This document shows, in pieces, positions 8,596 through 17,149 of a stretch of 64,000 nucleotides of DNA. Position numbers and translations under genes: made by a program. A model generated the notes under the pieces. That model had not been told where the DNA came from and did not search any database. It was given only the letters and a program-made list of their open reading frames with translations. The stretch spans positions 25,488 to 89,487 of the forward strand of contig NZ_JAPDKN010000038.1 of NCBI RefSeq assembly GCF_026163565.1, read 5' to 3'. Every line of letters starts with the position of its first letter. Position 1 is the stretch's first letter. Source of the stretch: Chryseobacterium sp. YIM B08800 (GTDB taxonomy: Bacteria; Bacteroidota; Bacteroidia; Flavobacteriales; Weeksellaceae).

Positions 8596-9501
8596 ATGAA
8601 AAAATTCATCCTTGTATTCAGCATTTTTCTTGGAATTCAAATTTCAGCTCAACAGAAAATTACGGTTTGGCAAAAAGGAGAAATGCCCAATTCTAAAGGT
8701 TTAAAATTAAATATCATTGAGGAAAAAGAAGGCAGAATCACCCAAATTCAGGAAGCTGAACTATTTGCTTTTTTGCCTGCAAAAGAAGAAAGAAAATCAA
8801 TGGCTGTCATTGTAATTCCTGGAGGTGGTTACAGACATTTAACGTATGATTTGGGTGGTTATTCTTATGCAAAATGGCTCAACACTTTAGGAATCTCGGC
8901 TTTTGTTTTGAATTACCGTTTGCCCACTTCTCCAGATTTAAAGCAAAGAGAACTTGGTCCACTTCAGGATATTCAGGCTGCGATAAAATTAATAAGAAAA
9001 AACGCTGCTCAATACGGAATTTCGCCCGACCAGATTGGAGTTTTAGGAACTTCCGCAGGTGGACATTTAGCCGCAATGGCAAGTAATATTTCTACAGATT
9101 ACACCGAATTGAAAGGTGATTGGTCAACTATTTCTACAGTTCCCAATTTTGTGATTCTGGTTTCTCCGGTGATTGATTTGGGAGAATTTGCACACAAAGG
9201 AAGCCGAGACAATTTATTAGGTCAAAATGCTTCGCAGCAATTGATTTCAGAATATTCTATGCAAAACAGAGTGACTGAAAAAACTCCTCCTACAATTTTA
9301 TTTCATGCTCAAAATGACAATGCCGTTCCCGTAATCAACAGTATTTTGTATTACGAAGCGATGATTAAAAATAAAGTGATAGGCGCAATGTTTATTTTCC
9401 CAAAAGGTGAACACAATATTGGAATTTCAAATAAAACTGAACTGACGGATAATTGGAAAAAACTGTGTACGAACTGGCTTGATGAGATGGGTAATAAGTA
9501 A
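8596..9501 (+). CDS. Alpha/beta hydrolase esterase, secreted (paralogue 2 of a tandem pair)
   Basis: From the ATG at 8596 the protein is 301 residues with a clean signal peptide (cleavage near ISAQ). A longer open frame from 8485 runs through the repeat element and is rejected as the start. Motifs match paralogue 1: PGGGY, S153 in GTSAGGH, ALIGNED acid in HAQNDNAVP and a histidine in PKGEH. Both copies share the block NRVTEKTPPTILFH. Having two similar but diverged enzymes suggests different ester positions or glycans, which is inference. Confidence 0.82.
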   Translation: MKKFILVFSIFLGIQISAQQKITVWQKGEMPNSKGLKLNIIEEKEGRITQIQEAELFAFLPAKEERKSMAVIVIPGGGYRHLTYDLGGYSYAKWLNTLGISAFVLNYRLPTSPDLKQRELGPLQDIQAAIKLIRKNAAQYGISPDQIGVLGTSAGGHLAAMASNISTDYTELKGDWSTISTVPNFVILVSPVIDLGEFAHKGSRDNLLGQNASQQLISEYSMQNRVTEKTPPTILFHAQNDNAVPVINSILYYEAMIKNKVIGAMFIFPKGEHNIGISNKTELTDNWKKLCTNWLDEMGNK

Positions 9502-9525
9502 TCGGTAATGAGTAATATTAAAATT

Positions 9526-9716
9526 TAACGCAAAGGTTTTTATTTAAACCTCTTGTAATTTAAGGAGCAAAGGTTGCGACAAGTCGCTGATGAAGCTTGA
9601 AAATATATCCGGTTTAAGCAATTGAAATTAAAATTAAAACATCAGCTTAAAAATCAATTCATTGATTATCCTTTGCTCCTTAAATAACACATCTCAAAAC
9701 AAAATCTTTGCGTTAA
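9526..9716. repeat. Palindromic element with ACGCAAAG / CTTTGCGT ends (copy 2)
   Basis: The outer arms AACGCAAAGG and CTTTGCGTTAAA and an inner pair GGAGCAAAGG / CCTTTGCTCC are nested around a centre containing GACAAGTCGCTGATGAAGC. It is the same family as 4786-4946, with the centre in the opposite orientation. It ends about 37 bp before the GH95 start codon. Confidence 0.75.
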
Positions 9717-9752
9717 AAAAAATCGAATCAAATTATTATCAAAATTTATAAA

Positions 9753-12227
9753 ATGTTAAAAAACATTCAATATAAAATCTTGCTTTTAGCTTTCGGAACT
9801 TTGGTTTCAATTTCCGTTCAGGCTCAGCAAAATTTAAAATTAACTTATAATAAACCCGCAGAAAACTGGAACGAAGCTTTGCCCATCGGAAACGGAAGAT
9901 TGGGTGCAATGGTTTTTGGAGGCGCTATTAAGGAACATCTTCAGTTGAATGAAGAAACAATTTGGGCGGGTGAACCGGGAAATAATGTTCCGAAAAATAC
10001 ATTTGACAGCATTCAGAAAGTGCGTAGATTGATTAACGAAAATCAGTTTGAAAAAGCACAGGATTTAACCAATAAAACTTATCCCCGACAAGCTCCGAAA
10101 AACCTGAATTACGGAATGCCTTATCAAACGATGGGCGATTTATTTTTAGATTTTAAAGGTCACGAAAATTTCAAAAATTATACCCGAACTTTAGATATCG
10201 AAAAAGCAATCAGCAACGTTTCTTATGAAGTGAATAACGTTGTTTTCAAACGTGAAATCTTCTCTTCTTTTGCTGATAATGTGATAATAATTAAGCTATC
10301 TTCAAATAAAAAAGGAAGTTTAAATTTTTCTATCAATGCATCAACTCCACACAAAATCAATTCAATTTTTACAGAGAAAAACCAATTGGTTATTAACGGA
10401 ACGAGTGGTTCGGTAGACAATAAAGTCGGAAAGATCAACTTTAAAACAGTCGCTTTTCCTGTTTTAAAAGGTGGAAAATTAACCTCAACCAAAGATAAAC
10501 TTGAAATTTCAGGAGCTGATGAGGTGGTAATTTATGTTTCAATTGCAACCAATTTCAAAAAATACAATGACCTTTCGGGAAATCCAGACGCAAGAGTTTC
10601 AGACTATTTAAATAAAGCTTTAAGCAAAAAATATAATGATGAATTAAAAGCTCATGTCGAAAAATATCAGAAGTATTTTAAACGGGTAAGCTTAAATTTA
10701 GGAACAACCGAACAGGCTAAGAAAACAACAGAAGTAAGAATTAAGGAATTCGGAACTTCGAATGACCCCGATTTGGTGGCTTTATATTTTCAGTTTGGAC
10801 GCTATCTTTTGATTTCTTCTTCGCAACAGGGAACACAACCTGCCAACTTACAAGGAATCTGGAATTATCAGCTGAATCCAGCTTGGGACAGCAAATACAC
10901 GGTGAACATCAATACCGAAATGAATTATTGGCCTGCAGAAAATACCAACCTCAGCGAAATGCACGAGCCTTTGTTTGATATGATTCAGGATTTGTCGGTC
11001 ACAGGACAAGAATCTGCCAAAGAAATGTATAAAGCAAGAGGCTGGAATATGCATCACAATACCGATCTGTGGAGAATTACCGGTATTGTTGACGGCGGTT
11101 TCTACGGAATGTGGCCAATGGGAGGAGCTTGGCTTACACAACATGTTTGGAATCATTATTTGTATACCGGAGATAAAGAATTTTTAAAGAAAAACTATGA
11201 AGTTTTGAAAGGTTGTGCATTGTTCTACTTAGATGTTCTTCAGCAAGACCCATCTAAAAAATATTTGGTGATTTCACCATCAATGTCGCCTGAAAATAAA
11301 TACTTTAAAAATGTAAGCATCACGGCTGGAACAACGATGGATAATCAATTGGTTTTTGATGTATTTAATAATTTCATTAATGCTTCAAAAATTTTAAATC
11401 AGGATACAAATCTTTCGGAGGAAATAAAAATTGCTTTATCTAAACTTCCGCCAATGCAGATCGGGCAACACGTTCAATTACAGGAATGGTTGGCCGATAT
11501 GGACAGAACCGATGACAAACACAGACATATTTCGCATTTATACGGATTGTTTCCTTCGGGGCAGATTTCTCCTTTCAGAAACCCTGATTTGGCAGAAGCA
11601 GCCAAAAATTCAATGATCTATCGTGGCGACAAATCTACAGGTTGGTCGATGGGTTGGAAAGTCAATTGGTGGGCAAGATTATTGGATGGAAATCGGGCTT
11701 TTAAATTAATTTCAGATCAATTAAGTCCTGCTCCGATGGAAATTAAAGGTCAATCGGGAGGAACTTATCCCAATCTTTTGGATGCGCATCCGCCGTTCCA
11801 AATCGACGGAAATTTTGGATGTACTTCAGGAATCGCTGAAATGTTACTTCAAAGTTATGACGGTTATATTTACCTATTACCTGCGCTTCCCGATGCTTTA
11901 CCCAATGGTTCGGTGAAAGGATTAAAAGGAAAAGGTGGTTTTGAAATTGATATGGATTGGAAAAATTCTAAACTAACAAAACTAACTGTAAGATCGACTT
12001 TAGGTGGAAATGCGAGAATAAGAGTGGCGAAAGATTTAAATTTAAAATCTAAAACAAAAGTTGCCGCAGCAAAAGGAGAAAATTCAAATGAATATTATCA
12101 GGTAAATTCTATTAAAATTCCTTTAAAATCAAATACATCAGAATTAAAAGGTTTTGCTGTTCCGGATACGGAAATATTTGATTTTAAAACGAAAAAAGGA
12201 GGAGTTTACATTTTTGAAGTGAAGTAA
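9753..12227 (+). CDS. GH95 family glycoside hydrolase (alpha-L-fucosidase / alpha-L-galactosidase), secreted
   Basis: This 824-residue protein has a signal peptide ending near QAQ. It has the GH95 order: an N-terminal beta-sandwich starting NKPAENWNEALPIGNGRLGA, a helical linker, an (alpha/alpha)6 barrel and a C-terminal beta domain. The barrel carries N385 and N387 in the NINTEMNYWP block and D685 in DGNFG, which align with the asparagine pair and catalytic aspartate of Bifidobacterium AfcA. Substrates would be fucosyl or galactosyl branches of pectin or xyloglucan. The length is typical and no lesions are seen. Confidence 0.92.
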   Translation: MLKNIQYKILLLAFGTLVSISVQAQQNLKLTYNKPAENWNEALPIGNGRLGAMVFGGAIKEHLQLNEETIWAGEPGNNVPKNTFDSIQKVRRLINENQFEKAQDLTNKTYPRQAPKNLNYGMPYQTMGDLFLDFKGHENFKNYTRTLDIEKAISNVSYEVNNVVFKREIFSSFADNVIIIKLSSNKKGSLNFSINASTPHKINSIFTEKNQLVINGTSGSVDNKVGKINFKTVAFPVLKGGKLTSTKDKLEISGADEVVIYVSIATNFKKYNDLSGNPDARVSDYLNKALSKKYNDELKAHVEKYQKYFKRVSLNLGTTEQAKKTTEVRIKEFGTSNDPDLVALYFQFGRYLLISSSQQGTQPANLQGIWNYQLNPAWDSKYTVNINTEMNYWPAENTNLSEMHEPLFDMIQDLSVTGQESAKEMYKARGWNMHHNTDLWRITGIVDGGFYGMWPMGGAWLTQHVWNHYLYTGDKEFLKKNYEVLKGCALFYLDVLQQDPSKKYLVISPSMSPENKYFKNVSITAGTTMDNQLVFDVFNNFINASKILNQDTNLSEEIKIALSKLPPMQIGQHVQLQEWLADMDRTDDKHRHISHLYGLFPSGQISPFRNPDLAEAAKNSMIYRGDKSTGWSMGWKVNWWARLLDGNRAFKLISDQLSPAPMEIKGQSGGTYPNLLDAHPPFQIDGNFGCTSGIAEMLLQSYDGYIYLLPALPDALPNGSVKGLKGKGGFEIDMDWKNSKLTKLTVRSTLGGNARIRVAKDLNLKSKTKVAAAKGENSNEYYQVNSIKIPLKSNTSELKGFAVPDTEIFDFKTKKGGVYIFEVK

Positions 12228-12362
12228 TTTTTGCCACGAATGCAAAACATTAAAAAATAACGTTTATCATTTTCATAAAATTAATTTATAATCAATGCGC
12301 AATCGGTTGAATTAAATTAATATTTAACAAATAATATTTATGGATATTTTTTAATCAATAAA

Positions 12363-12393
12363 TTTGGTTTTTAAATAAATATTTATAATTTTA
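12363..12393 (+). promoter_or_regulatory. Bacteroidota-type promoter of the PL1 pectate lyase gene
   Basis: A -33 element TTTG (12363-12366) is separated by 19 nt from a -7-like TAATTTTA (12386-12393), one base off TAnnTTTG. The start codon is 28 bp further on. Confidence 0.5.
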
Positions 12394-12421
12394 CACCACT
12401 AAATAAACAAAACTTTTAACT

Positions 12422-13540
12422 ATGAAAATCAATTTCAAGGCAACTATATCTATAGTTGCTCTCAGTACAGCTTTTGCATTAATCGGATGTAGACATGACG
12501 ACATCAAAAGTGAGTTCTCTGAAAATCCTAATCAAAACAGTATTGAAAATGCATTTGCAGCGAAAACCGTCGTTCCTCTTGCGAACTGTGTTGCTCCGGG
12601 ATGGGCTTCTCAGAATGGCGGAACCACAGGAGGCGGAACTGCTGCTGAAACTACCGTAACAACTTACGCTCAGCTAAAATCGGCAATTGAGAACACTGCC
12701 GTGAAGGTCATCAAAGTTACAGGAACTATCACCATCACCACCCGATTATCTCTTCAGGATCAAACCGGAAAAACAATCTACGGAATAAGCGGTGCAAAAC
12801 TTGTTTCAACCAATCAGACCAAAGACGGTTCTGGAATTATCAACATTAAAAGATGTAACAATATTATCGTTAGAAACCTGATTTTTGAAGGTCCGGGAGC
12901 TTACGACACCGATGGTTGGGATAATGCCATTCTGGATGATTGCCGAAATGTCTGGATTGACCACTGCGAATTCAGAGATGGTGTAGATGGAAACTTCGAC
13001 ATCAAAAACAAATCAGATTATATTACGGTTTCTTATACCAAATTCCATTATTTAAAAACTCCAAAAGCGGGTGGTTCTGGTGGAACTGATGATCACAGAT
13101 TTTCTAATTTAATTGGTTCCAGCGACGGTGCAACAGCCGATGCAGGAAAACTAAATGTAACTTTTGTACGTTGCTGGTGGGCTCCGGGATGCAGAGAGCG
13201 TATGCCAAGGGTAAGATTTGGTAAAATCCATATCCTAAACAGTTATTTTAACAGTTCTGTGAGCAACAAATGTATTGCAGCGGGAGTTCAGGCAAATATT
13301 CGTGTAGATGGAAATGTATTTGAAAATGTAAAAGAACCTATCAATTTAATGAGCGGATATACTGCGGTAACCGTTACTTCAAACAATACATTTACGAATG
13401 TTACGGGTAATAAAACAGGAAGTGGAACTGCATTTACCCCACCATATTCTATTCCTACTTTGTCGCTTTCTTCAGTAAAATCTGATGTTACTGCTAATGC
13501 AGGAGCCACTTTATCAGGAAATATCTGTGAGAGCTACTAA
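12422..13540 (+). CDS. Pectate lyase, polysaccharide lyase family 1, lipoprotein
   Basis: The 372-residue protein has a lipoprotein signal with lipobox ALIGC (C23), followed by charged residues RHDD that could act as a surface-export signal. The parallel beta-helix shows PL1 motifs: VWIDHCEFRDGVDG, GTDDHRFSN and RERMPRVRFG, the last holding the catalytic arginine region. It cleaves polygalacturonate by beta-elimination to unsaturated oligomers that KdgF can process after depolymerisation. It has its own promoter and ends at a strong hairpin shared with the convergent PL10 gene. Confidence 0.9.
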   Translation: MKINFKATISIVALSTAFALIGCRHDDIKSEFSENPNQNSIENAFAAKTVVPLANCVAPGWASQNGGTTGGGTAAETTVTTYAQLKSAIENTAVKVIKVTGTITITTRLSLQDQTGKTIYGISGAKLVSTNQTKDGSGIINIKRCNNIIVRNLIFEGPGAYDTDGWDNAILDDCRNVWIDHCEFRDGVDGNFDIKNKSDYITVSYTKFHYLKTPKAGGSGGTDDHRFSNLIGSSDGATADAGKLNVTFVRCWWAPGCRERMPRVRFGKIHILNSYFNSSVSNKCIAAGVQANIRVDGNVFENVKEPINLMSGYTAVTVTSNNTFTNVTGNKTGSGTAFTPPYSIPTLSLSSVKSDVTANAGATLSGNICESY

Positions 13541-13565
13541 GTTCTAAATAGTACTTTTATTAATG

Positions 13566-13599
13566 AAAAAATCCTGATGTTTTGTGCATCAGGATTTTG
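13566..13599. terminator. Bidirectional terminator between convergent PL1 and PL10 genes
   Basis: The stem AAATCCTGATG / CATCAGGATTT with a 7-nt loop has A-rich and T-rich flanks on both sides. It lies in the 62-bp gap between two convergent genes and can serve both. Confidence 0.85.
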
Positions 13600-13602
13600 T
13601 TT

Positions 13603-14625
13603 TTATTCGGAAATTTTATTCTTTTTCAGCCATTTCGGAAAATCATTTTCAATCAGCTTGGTTCCGGCTTCGTTGTACCAACTGTACCCCATTCTACGCT
13701 CTTCAGAAACTTCTTCATAATTGAATTTTACGCTTCCGTCACGGTCACCAAAAATTGGTTTATTGGTCGGAATATCATAAAATCTTGCCCAAACCGCCGA
13801 ACCTTCTTTTTTAGATAAAACACGTACAGCATTTCCACCATCTCTGGAAACATTGTAAGTATAGCCGTCGATTTTACTTTCTTTAAACCATTGTATTGCC
13901 GATTTAATTGATTTTTCAATCTCCGGAGTTAAAGGTTGCATCATTAGAAACTTCACAATGTTTACCGATTCTCCACTTGCCAATGACATCGGTTCAAAAG
14001 CTCTTGCTTTTTCCGGTTTTAAAGTAACTTCGTTGTACTGATCAGCCCAGATTGACAATTTTCCGTTTTGCAGAACCTGAGTTTTCAAAATACAGGCAAT
14101 TCCCTTTTGCAAAGCCGCTTTCGACTTATCTTTCAACTGATAATTTACGGCATCAAAACCTTCTTTGCCTTCAGAAATATTATATAAAACCGTTAAAACG
14201 TTAATCATTGCATTATCATTGTAGGTCACCTGCTTCCTATAAATCGCAGAGTTTGGGAAATACTGTGGAAAACCACCATTCTGATATTGCATCGACAGCA
14301 AATATTCGATTCCTTTTTCAGCAGATTTCAGATATGCAGGATTTTTTGTTGTACTGTATGCTTTTATCAATCCATTGATCTCTTTCGACGTTGCATTGTT
14401 GTCGATTGTTGCAAGATCATTATTTCCTGCTTTAATTATTTTTAAAAGCTGAGTATCTATTTTTTGAGTATAGTCTACATTTTTTTTATCGCTCCTATGT
14501 TTTCCCCAACCACCGTTTGGAAGCTGATAGATCATCATTTTTTCCGCCAAAGTATCTTTTACCTGCGCCGAAATCCCTGAAAATGCCAAACAAAAAACAG
14601 CAACTGAAAGTTTTGATTTAATCAT
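13603..14625 (-). CDS. pelA: Pectate lyase, polysaccharide lyase family 10, secreted
   Basis: This 340-residue protein has a signal peptide (about 1-20, ending SAQ). PL10 features are YQLPNGGWGKHR at the N-terminus, TIDNNAT, SMQYQNGGFPQYFP, and the C-terminal GDRDGSVKF with RRMGYSWY. It is a toroidal-fold pectate lyase acting on de-esterified homogalacturonan. It lies 8 bp downstream of the DUF4861 gene on the same strand, so the two form an operon. Confidence 0.9.
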   Translation of the reverse strand: MIKSKLSVAVFCLAFSGISAQVKDTLAEKMMIYQLPNGGWGKHRSDKKNVDYTQKIDTQLLKIIKAGNNDLATIDNNATSKEINGLIKAYSTTKNPAYLKSAEKGIEYLLSMQYQNGGFPQYFPNSAIYRKQVTYNDNAMINVLTVLYNISEGKEGFDAVNYQLKDKSKAALQKGIACILKTQVLQNGKLSIWADQYNEVTLKPEKARAFEPMSLASGESVNIVKFLMMQPLTPEIEKSIKSAIQWFKESKIDGYTYNVSRDGGNAVRVLSKKEGSAVWARFYDIPTNKPIFGDRDGSVKFNYEEVSEERRMGYSWYNEAGTKLIENDFPKWLKKNKISE

Positions 14626-14633
14626 TTTTAAAT

Positions 14634-15818
14634 TTATTTAACGGTAATTAGTAATGGATTGGCAACTATTTTAGATTGCTTCTGCAAAATGTTTTCCCAA
14701 TCTTTCTGAGTTTGGATCTGTCCGCTTTTCTGCCATGCAAAACCCGCATAATACGTCAGTTTTTTCTGTGGTTTTGTAACCACCAACAGATTACTCTGAT
14801 CCGGCGTTTCAGATTTAAAAGCTACAGATTTTTCTACAATTTCAGGATTTACTACAATTCCTTCACCAACAAAAGCATCATCTATTTTTTCCCAGTGAAG
14901 ATAATATCCGTTTTTATCATTCAGTTTAGATTCGCCTTCATTTTTATGTAATGTAATTCCAATTGTGTAATTTGGAACTTGTTTTTCTGTTTCAAAAATA
15001 GATTCAAACTTAGAAAAATTAGAACCCAAATCGAGAGAAATTCGTTTCGTTTCTTTTACATCAAAATCGCTCCACGGTGCATACGTCAATTCGAAAATAG
15101 TTCTCAACGGACCTTCAGCAATTGTTTTAGAACTTGTGAAATTTTTTGAAACCTGCAGTTTTTCATCTTTCCAGATTCCGATTCCTCCTGTTCCACGGCT
15201 GTCTCCAACGTGATAAGGATCGTAACCTTCTCCTCTCGTATCTCTGTGATAATACATAGGATCTGTAAGATAACCTTTGTACCATTCGTTGATAACTGAT
15301 TTTTCAGTTCTTTTAAACCAAATATCGACTCCGCTCGAAAGCGTGCTTCCTTTTACTCCCGCTAAAGCTTCAGCCTGACCTTTCGGGCCGTAAACTCTGA
15401 ATGCAATTTTATCGTTTTCCCAGGTATAATCATCAACTCTTTCAGGAACCAATCTTGAATAAGTAGTTAATTTACTTTCAGGAACTGCTGTTTTAGGATC
15501 AGCAATAATTTTATAAGAATTTGTTTTCTTCGCATCTACTTTTGCCTGAAAAAGAACCTCATCGTTTTTTCCGTCTCCATCATTATCAATCCACTGAATG
15601 GTAAGATAATTATTTTGAGCATCTTTAATCCTTAAATCTTCTGCCTTGTTTTTCCCTAAAAATACCTTCAGCTGATCAATTGAAAGAGAAACAATTTCAT
15701 TTCGAGCAAAATCCTGAGTATTTTTAACCTGAATTAAAGTTTGTGCATTCATGAAATTTGTACAAATGCAAACGATTGCACAACTTAATCCGATTATTCC
15801 TTTTTTATTCATAAACAT
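14634..15818 (-). CDS. DUF4861 family secreted protein
   Basis: The 394-residue protein has a signal peptide ending near FMNAQ and then a sandwich-like domain with conserved blocks IQWIDNDGDGKNDEVLFQ, VPERVDDYTWENDKIAF and YHRDTRGEGYDPYHVGDSRG. This pattern fits DUF4861, a family often seen next to pectin and alginate degradation genes. No biochemical function is assigned here. Co-transcription with a PL10 lyase suggests a role in uronic-acid polysaccharide use. M1 is used, though M3 (15812) would give an equivalent signal peptide. Confidence 0.75.
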   Translation of the reverse strand: MFMNKKGIIGLSCAIVCICTNFMNAQTLIQVKNTQDFARNEIVSLSIDQLKVFLGKNKAEDLRIKDAQNNYLTIQWIDNDGDGKNDEVLFQAKVDAKKTNSYKIIADPKTAVPESKLTTYSRLVPERVDDYTWENDKIAFRVYGPKGQAEALAGVKGSTLSSGVDIWFKRTEKSVINEWYKGYLTDPMYYHRDTRGEGYDPYHVGDSRGTGGIGIWKDEKLQVSKNFTSSKTIAEGPLRTIFELTYAPWSDFDVKETKRISLDLGSNFSKFESIFETEKQVPNYTIGITLHKNEGESKLNDKNGYYLHWEKIDDAFVGEGIVVNPEIVEKSVAFKSETPDQSNLLVVTKPQKKLTYYAGFAWQKSGQIQTQKDWENILQKQSKIVANPLLITVK

Positions 15819-15833
15819 GAAATGTTATTTTAT

Positions 15834-15863
15834 CAAAAGTAAAAATAAATCACTAAATGCAAA
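15834..15863 (-). promoter_or_regulatory. Promoter of the DUF4861-PL10 operon
   Basis: On the minus strand TTTG (15860-15863) is followed after 18 nt by a perfect -7 element TACTTTTG (15834-15841). The predicted transcript start is only about 10 nt before the ATG at 15818. Confidence 0.68.
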
Positions 15864-15949
15864 TCATTATTCACCTTAAAACTTTCTTAAAAGATGAAAA
15901 TTGATTTTTAATCTCTGAAAATTTTGTAAATTAGATTTTCTTCAAACAC

Positions 15950-16432
15950 ATGGAAAACAAATTTGAATTTACCGAAAGGCAAAGATTTACTCAATGGTGG
16001 CTTTGGTTATTACTTTCCGCAGTAATGATTTACACCATTTATAATTTTATTGAGGAACGTCTATATTTTTCTAACCTTGAATTAGCCTTATCATTTGTTA
16101 TCCCAACTCTTGTCATCATTTTATTTCTTGTTATCAGATTAGAAACCAAGATTGATGCACAGGGAATTTCTGTGCGATTTTTTCCGTTTCAAATTACATT
16201 CAGATATTATCCTTGGAGGAATATTAAAAAAGCTTATGTCAGAAAATATTCACCATTAACAGAATACGGAGGTTGGGGATTGCGACAAGGTCTTTTCGGA
16301 AAAGGAAAAGCTTATAATGTAAAAGGAAATCAGGGTTTGCAAATTATTTTAAATGATGAGAAAAAGGTTTTGATTGGAACGCAGAAACAAAATGAATTGA
16401 AGCTGTATTTAGAAAATTCAAAAAAAATGTAA
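15950..16432 (+). CDS. Small membrane protein with two N-terminal helices and a PH-like tail
   Basis: The 160-residue protein has two hydrophobic segments, about residues 15-34 and 45-63, and a soluble C-terminal part rich in beta-strand character (FRYYPWRNIKKAYVRKYSP, GLRQGLFGKGKAYNVKGNQG). The tail resembles bacterial PH-like domains in small membrane proteins, but I cannot name a family with confidence. A TAAATTAG element at 15927-15934 could be its -7 box. It precedes the two-component operon by 39 bp. Confidence 0.65.
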   Translation: MENKFEFTERQRFTQWWLWLLLSAVMIYTIYNFIEERLYFSNLELALSFVIPTLVIILFLVIRLETKIDAQGISVRFFPFQITFRYYPWRNIKKAYVRKYSPLTEYGGWGLRQGLFGKGKAYNVKGNQGLQIILNDEKKVLIGTQKQNELKLYLENSKKM

Positions 16433-16467
16433 TTCCCAACTCTTTCCAGAATCATTATCTACCTTTG
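16433..16467 (+). promoter_or_regulatory. Tandem TTCCCA-N4-TTTCCA motif and -7 box of the two-component operon
   Basis: Half-sites TTCCCA (16433-16438) and TTTCCA (16443-16448) are exactly 10 bp apart in direct repeat, as expected for an OmpR/PhoB-class dimer. After 11 bp comes a perfect -7 element TACCTTTG (16460-16467). The ATG starts 4 bp later, so the transcript would be leaderless or nearly so. The same layout recurs at 18750-18806 and 20392-20426. Confidence 0.65.
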
Positions 16468-16471
16468 TTGT

Positions 16472-17149
16472 ATGAAAATCCTTGTTGTAGAAGATGAAAA
16501 AGAACTTTTAAGATCCATTCATGATTCTTTGATTCAGGAGCAGTTTCTTATTGAGACCGCAGAAAATTATCATTCAGCGAGCGAAAAAATTGCTTTATAC
16601 ACTTACGATTGTATTCTACTGGATATAATGCTTCCGGGCGGAAATGGTCTGCAACTTCTTCAACAACTTAAAGACATGGGAAAATCGGAAAATGTGATCA
16701 TTATTTCAGCAAAAGATTCTCTCGACGATAAACTGACAGGATTGGAACTCGGAGCCGATGATTATTTAACCAAACCTTTTCATAATGCCGAGCTCAACGC
16801 CAGAATAAAAGCTGTTCTCCGAAGAAAAAATCAGGAAGGTAAAAACAGTATTGAGATTGCCAATATTGAGCTGGATCTTACGGAACGAACTTTTATTGTG
16901 GATGGGGAAAATATTACCCTTAACCGAAAAGAGTTTGATATTCTTCATTTTTTTCTGCTTAATAAAAAACGTTTAGTAACCAAAACAGCTTTGGCAGAAC
17001 ATGTTTGGGGAGATCATATTGATCAGGCAGATAATTTTGATTTTATTTATTATCAGATTAAAAATTTAAGAAAAAAACTACAGCAATCGAATGCCGAAAT
17101 TGAGATCGAAGCAGTCTACGGAATCGGTTACAAATTGATAGAAAAATGA
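16472..17149 (+). CDS. OmpR/PhoB-family response regulator
   Basis: The 225-residue protein has a receiver domain (1-115) with acidic residues near E7-D8, phospho-acceptor D51 (LLDIMLPG) and K101 (TKPF). The C-terminal winged-helix DNA-binding domain (about 128-224) contains LNRKEFDILHFFLLN and ends YGIGYKL. It pairs with the histidine kinase encoded by the next gene, which overlaps it by 4 bp. A tandem motif in its own promoter and two nearby promoters suggests autoregulation and a local regulon. The signal sensed is unknown. Confidence 0.92.
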   Translation: MKILVVEDEKELLRSIHDSLIQEQFLIETAENYHSASEKIALYTYDCILLDIMLPGGNGLQLLQQLKDMGKSENVIIISAKDSLDDKLTGLELGADDYLTKPFHNAELNARIKAVLRRKNQEGKNSIEIANIELDLTERTFIVDGENITLNRKEFDILHFFLLNKKRLVTKTALAEHVWGDHIDQADNFDFIYYQIKNLRKKLQQSNAEIEIEAVYGIGYKLIEK

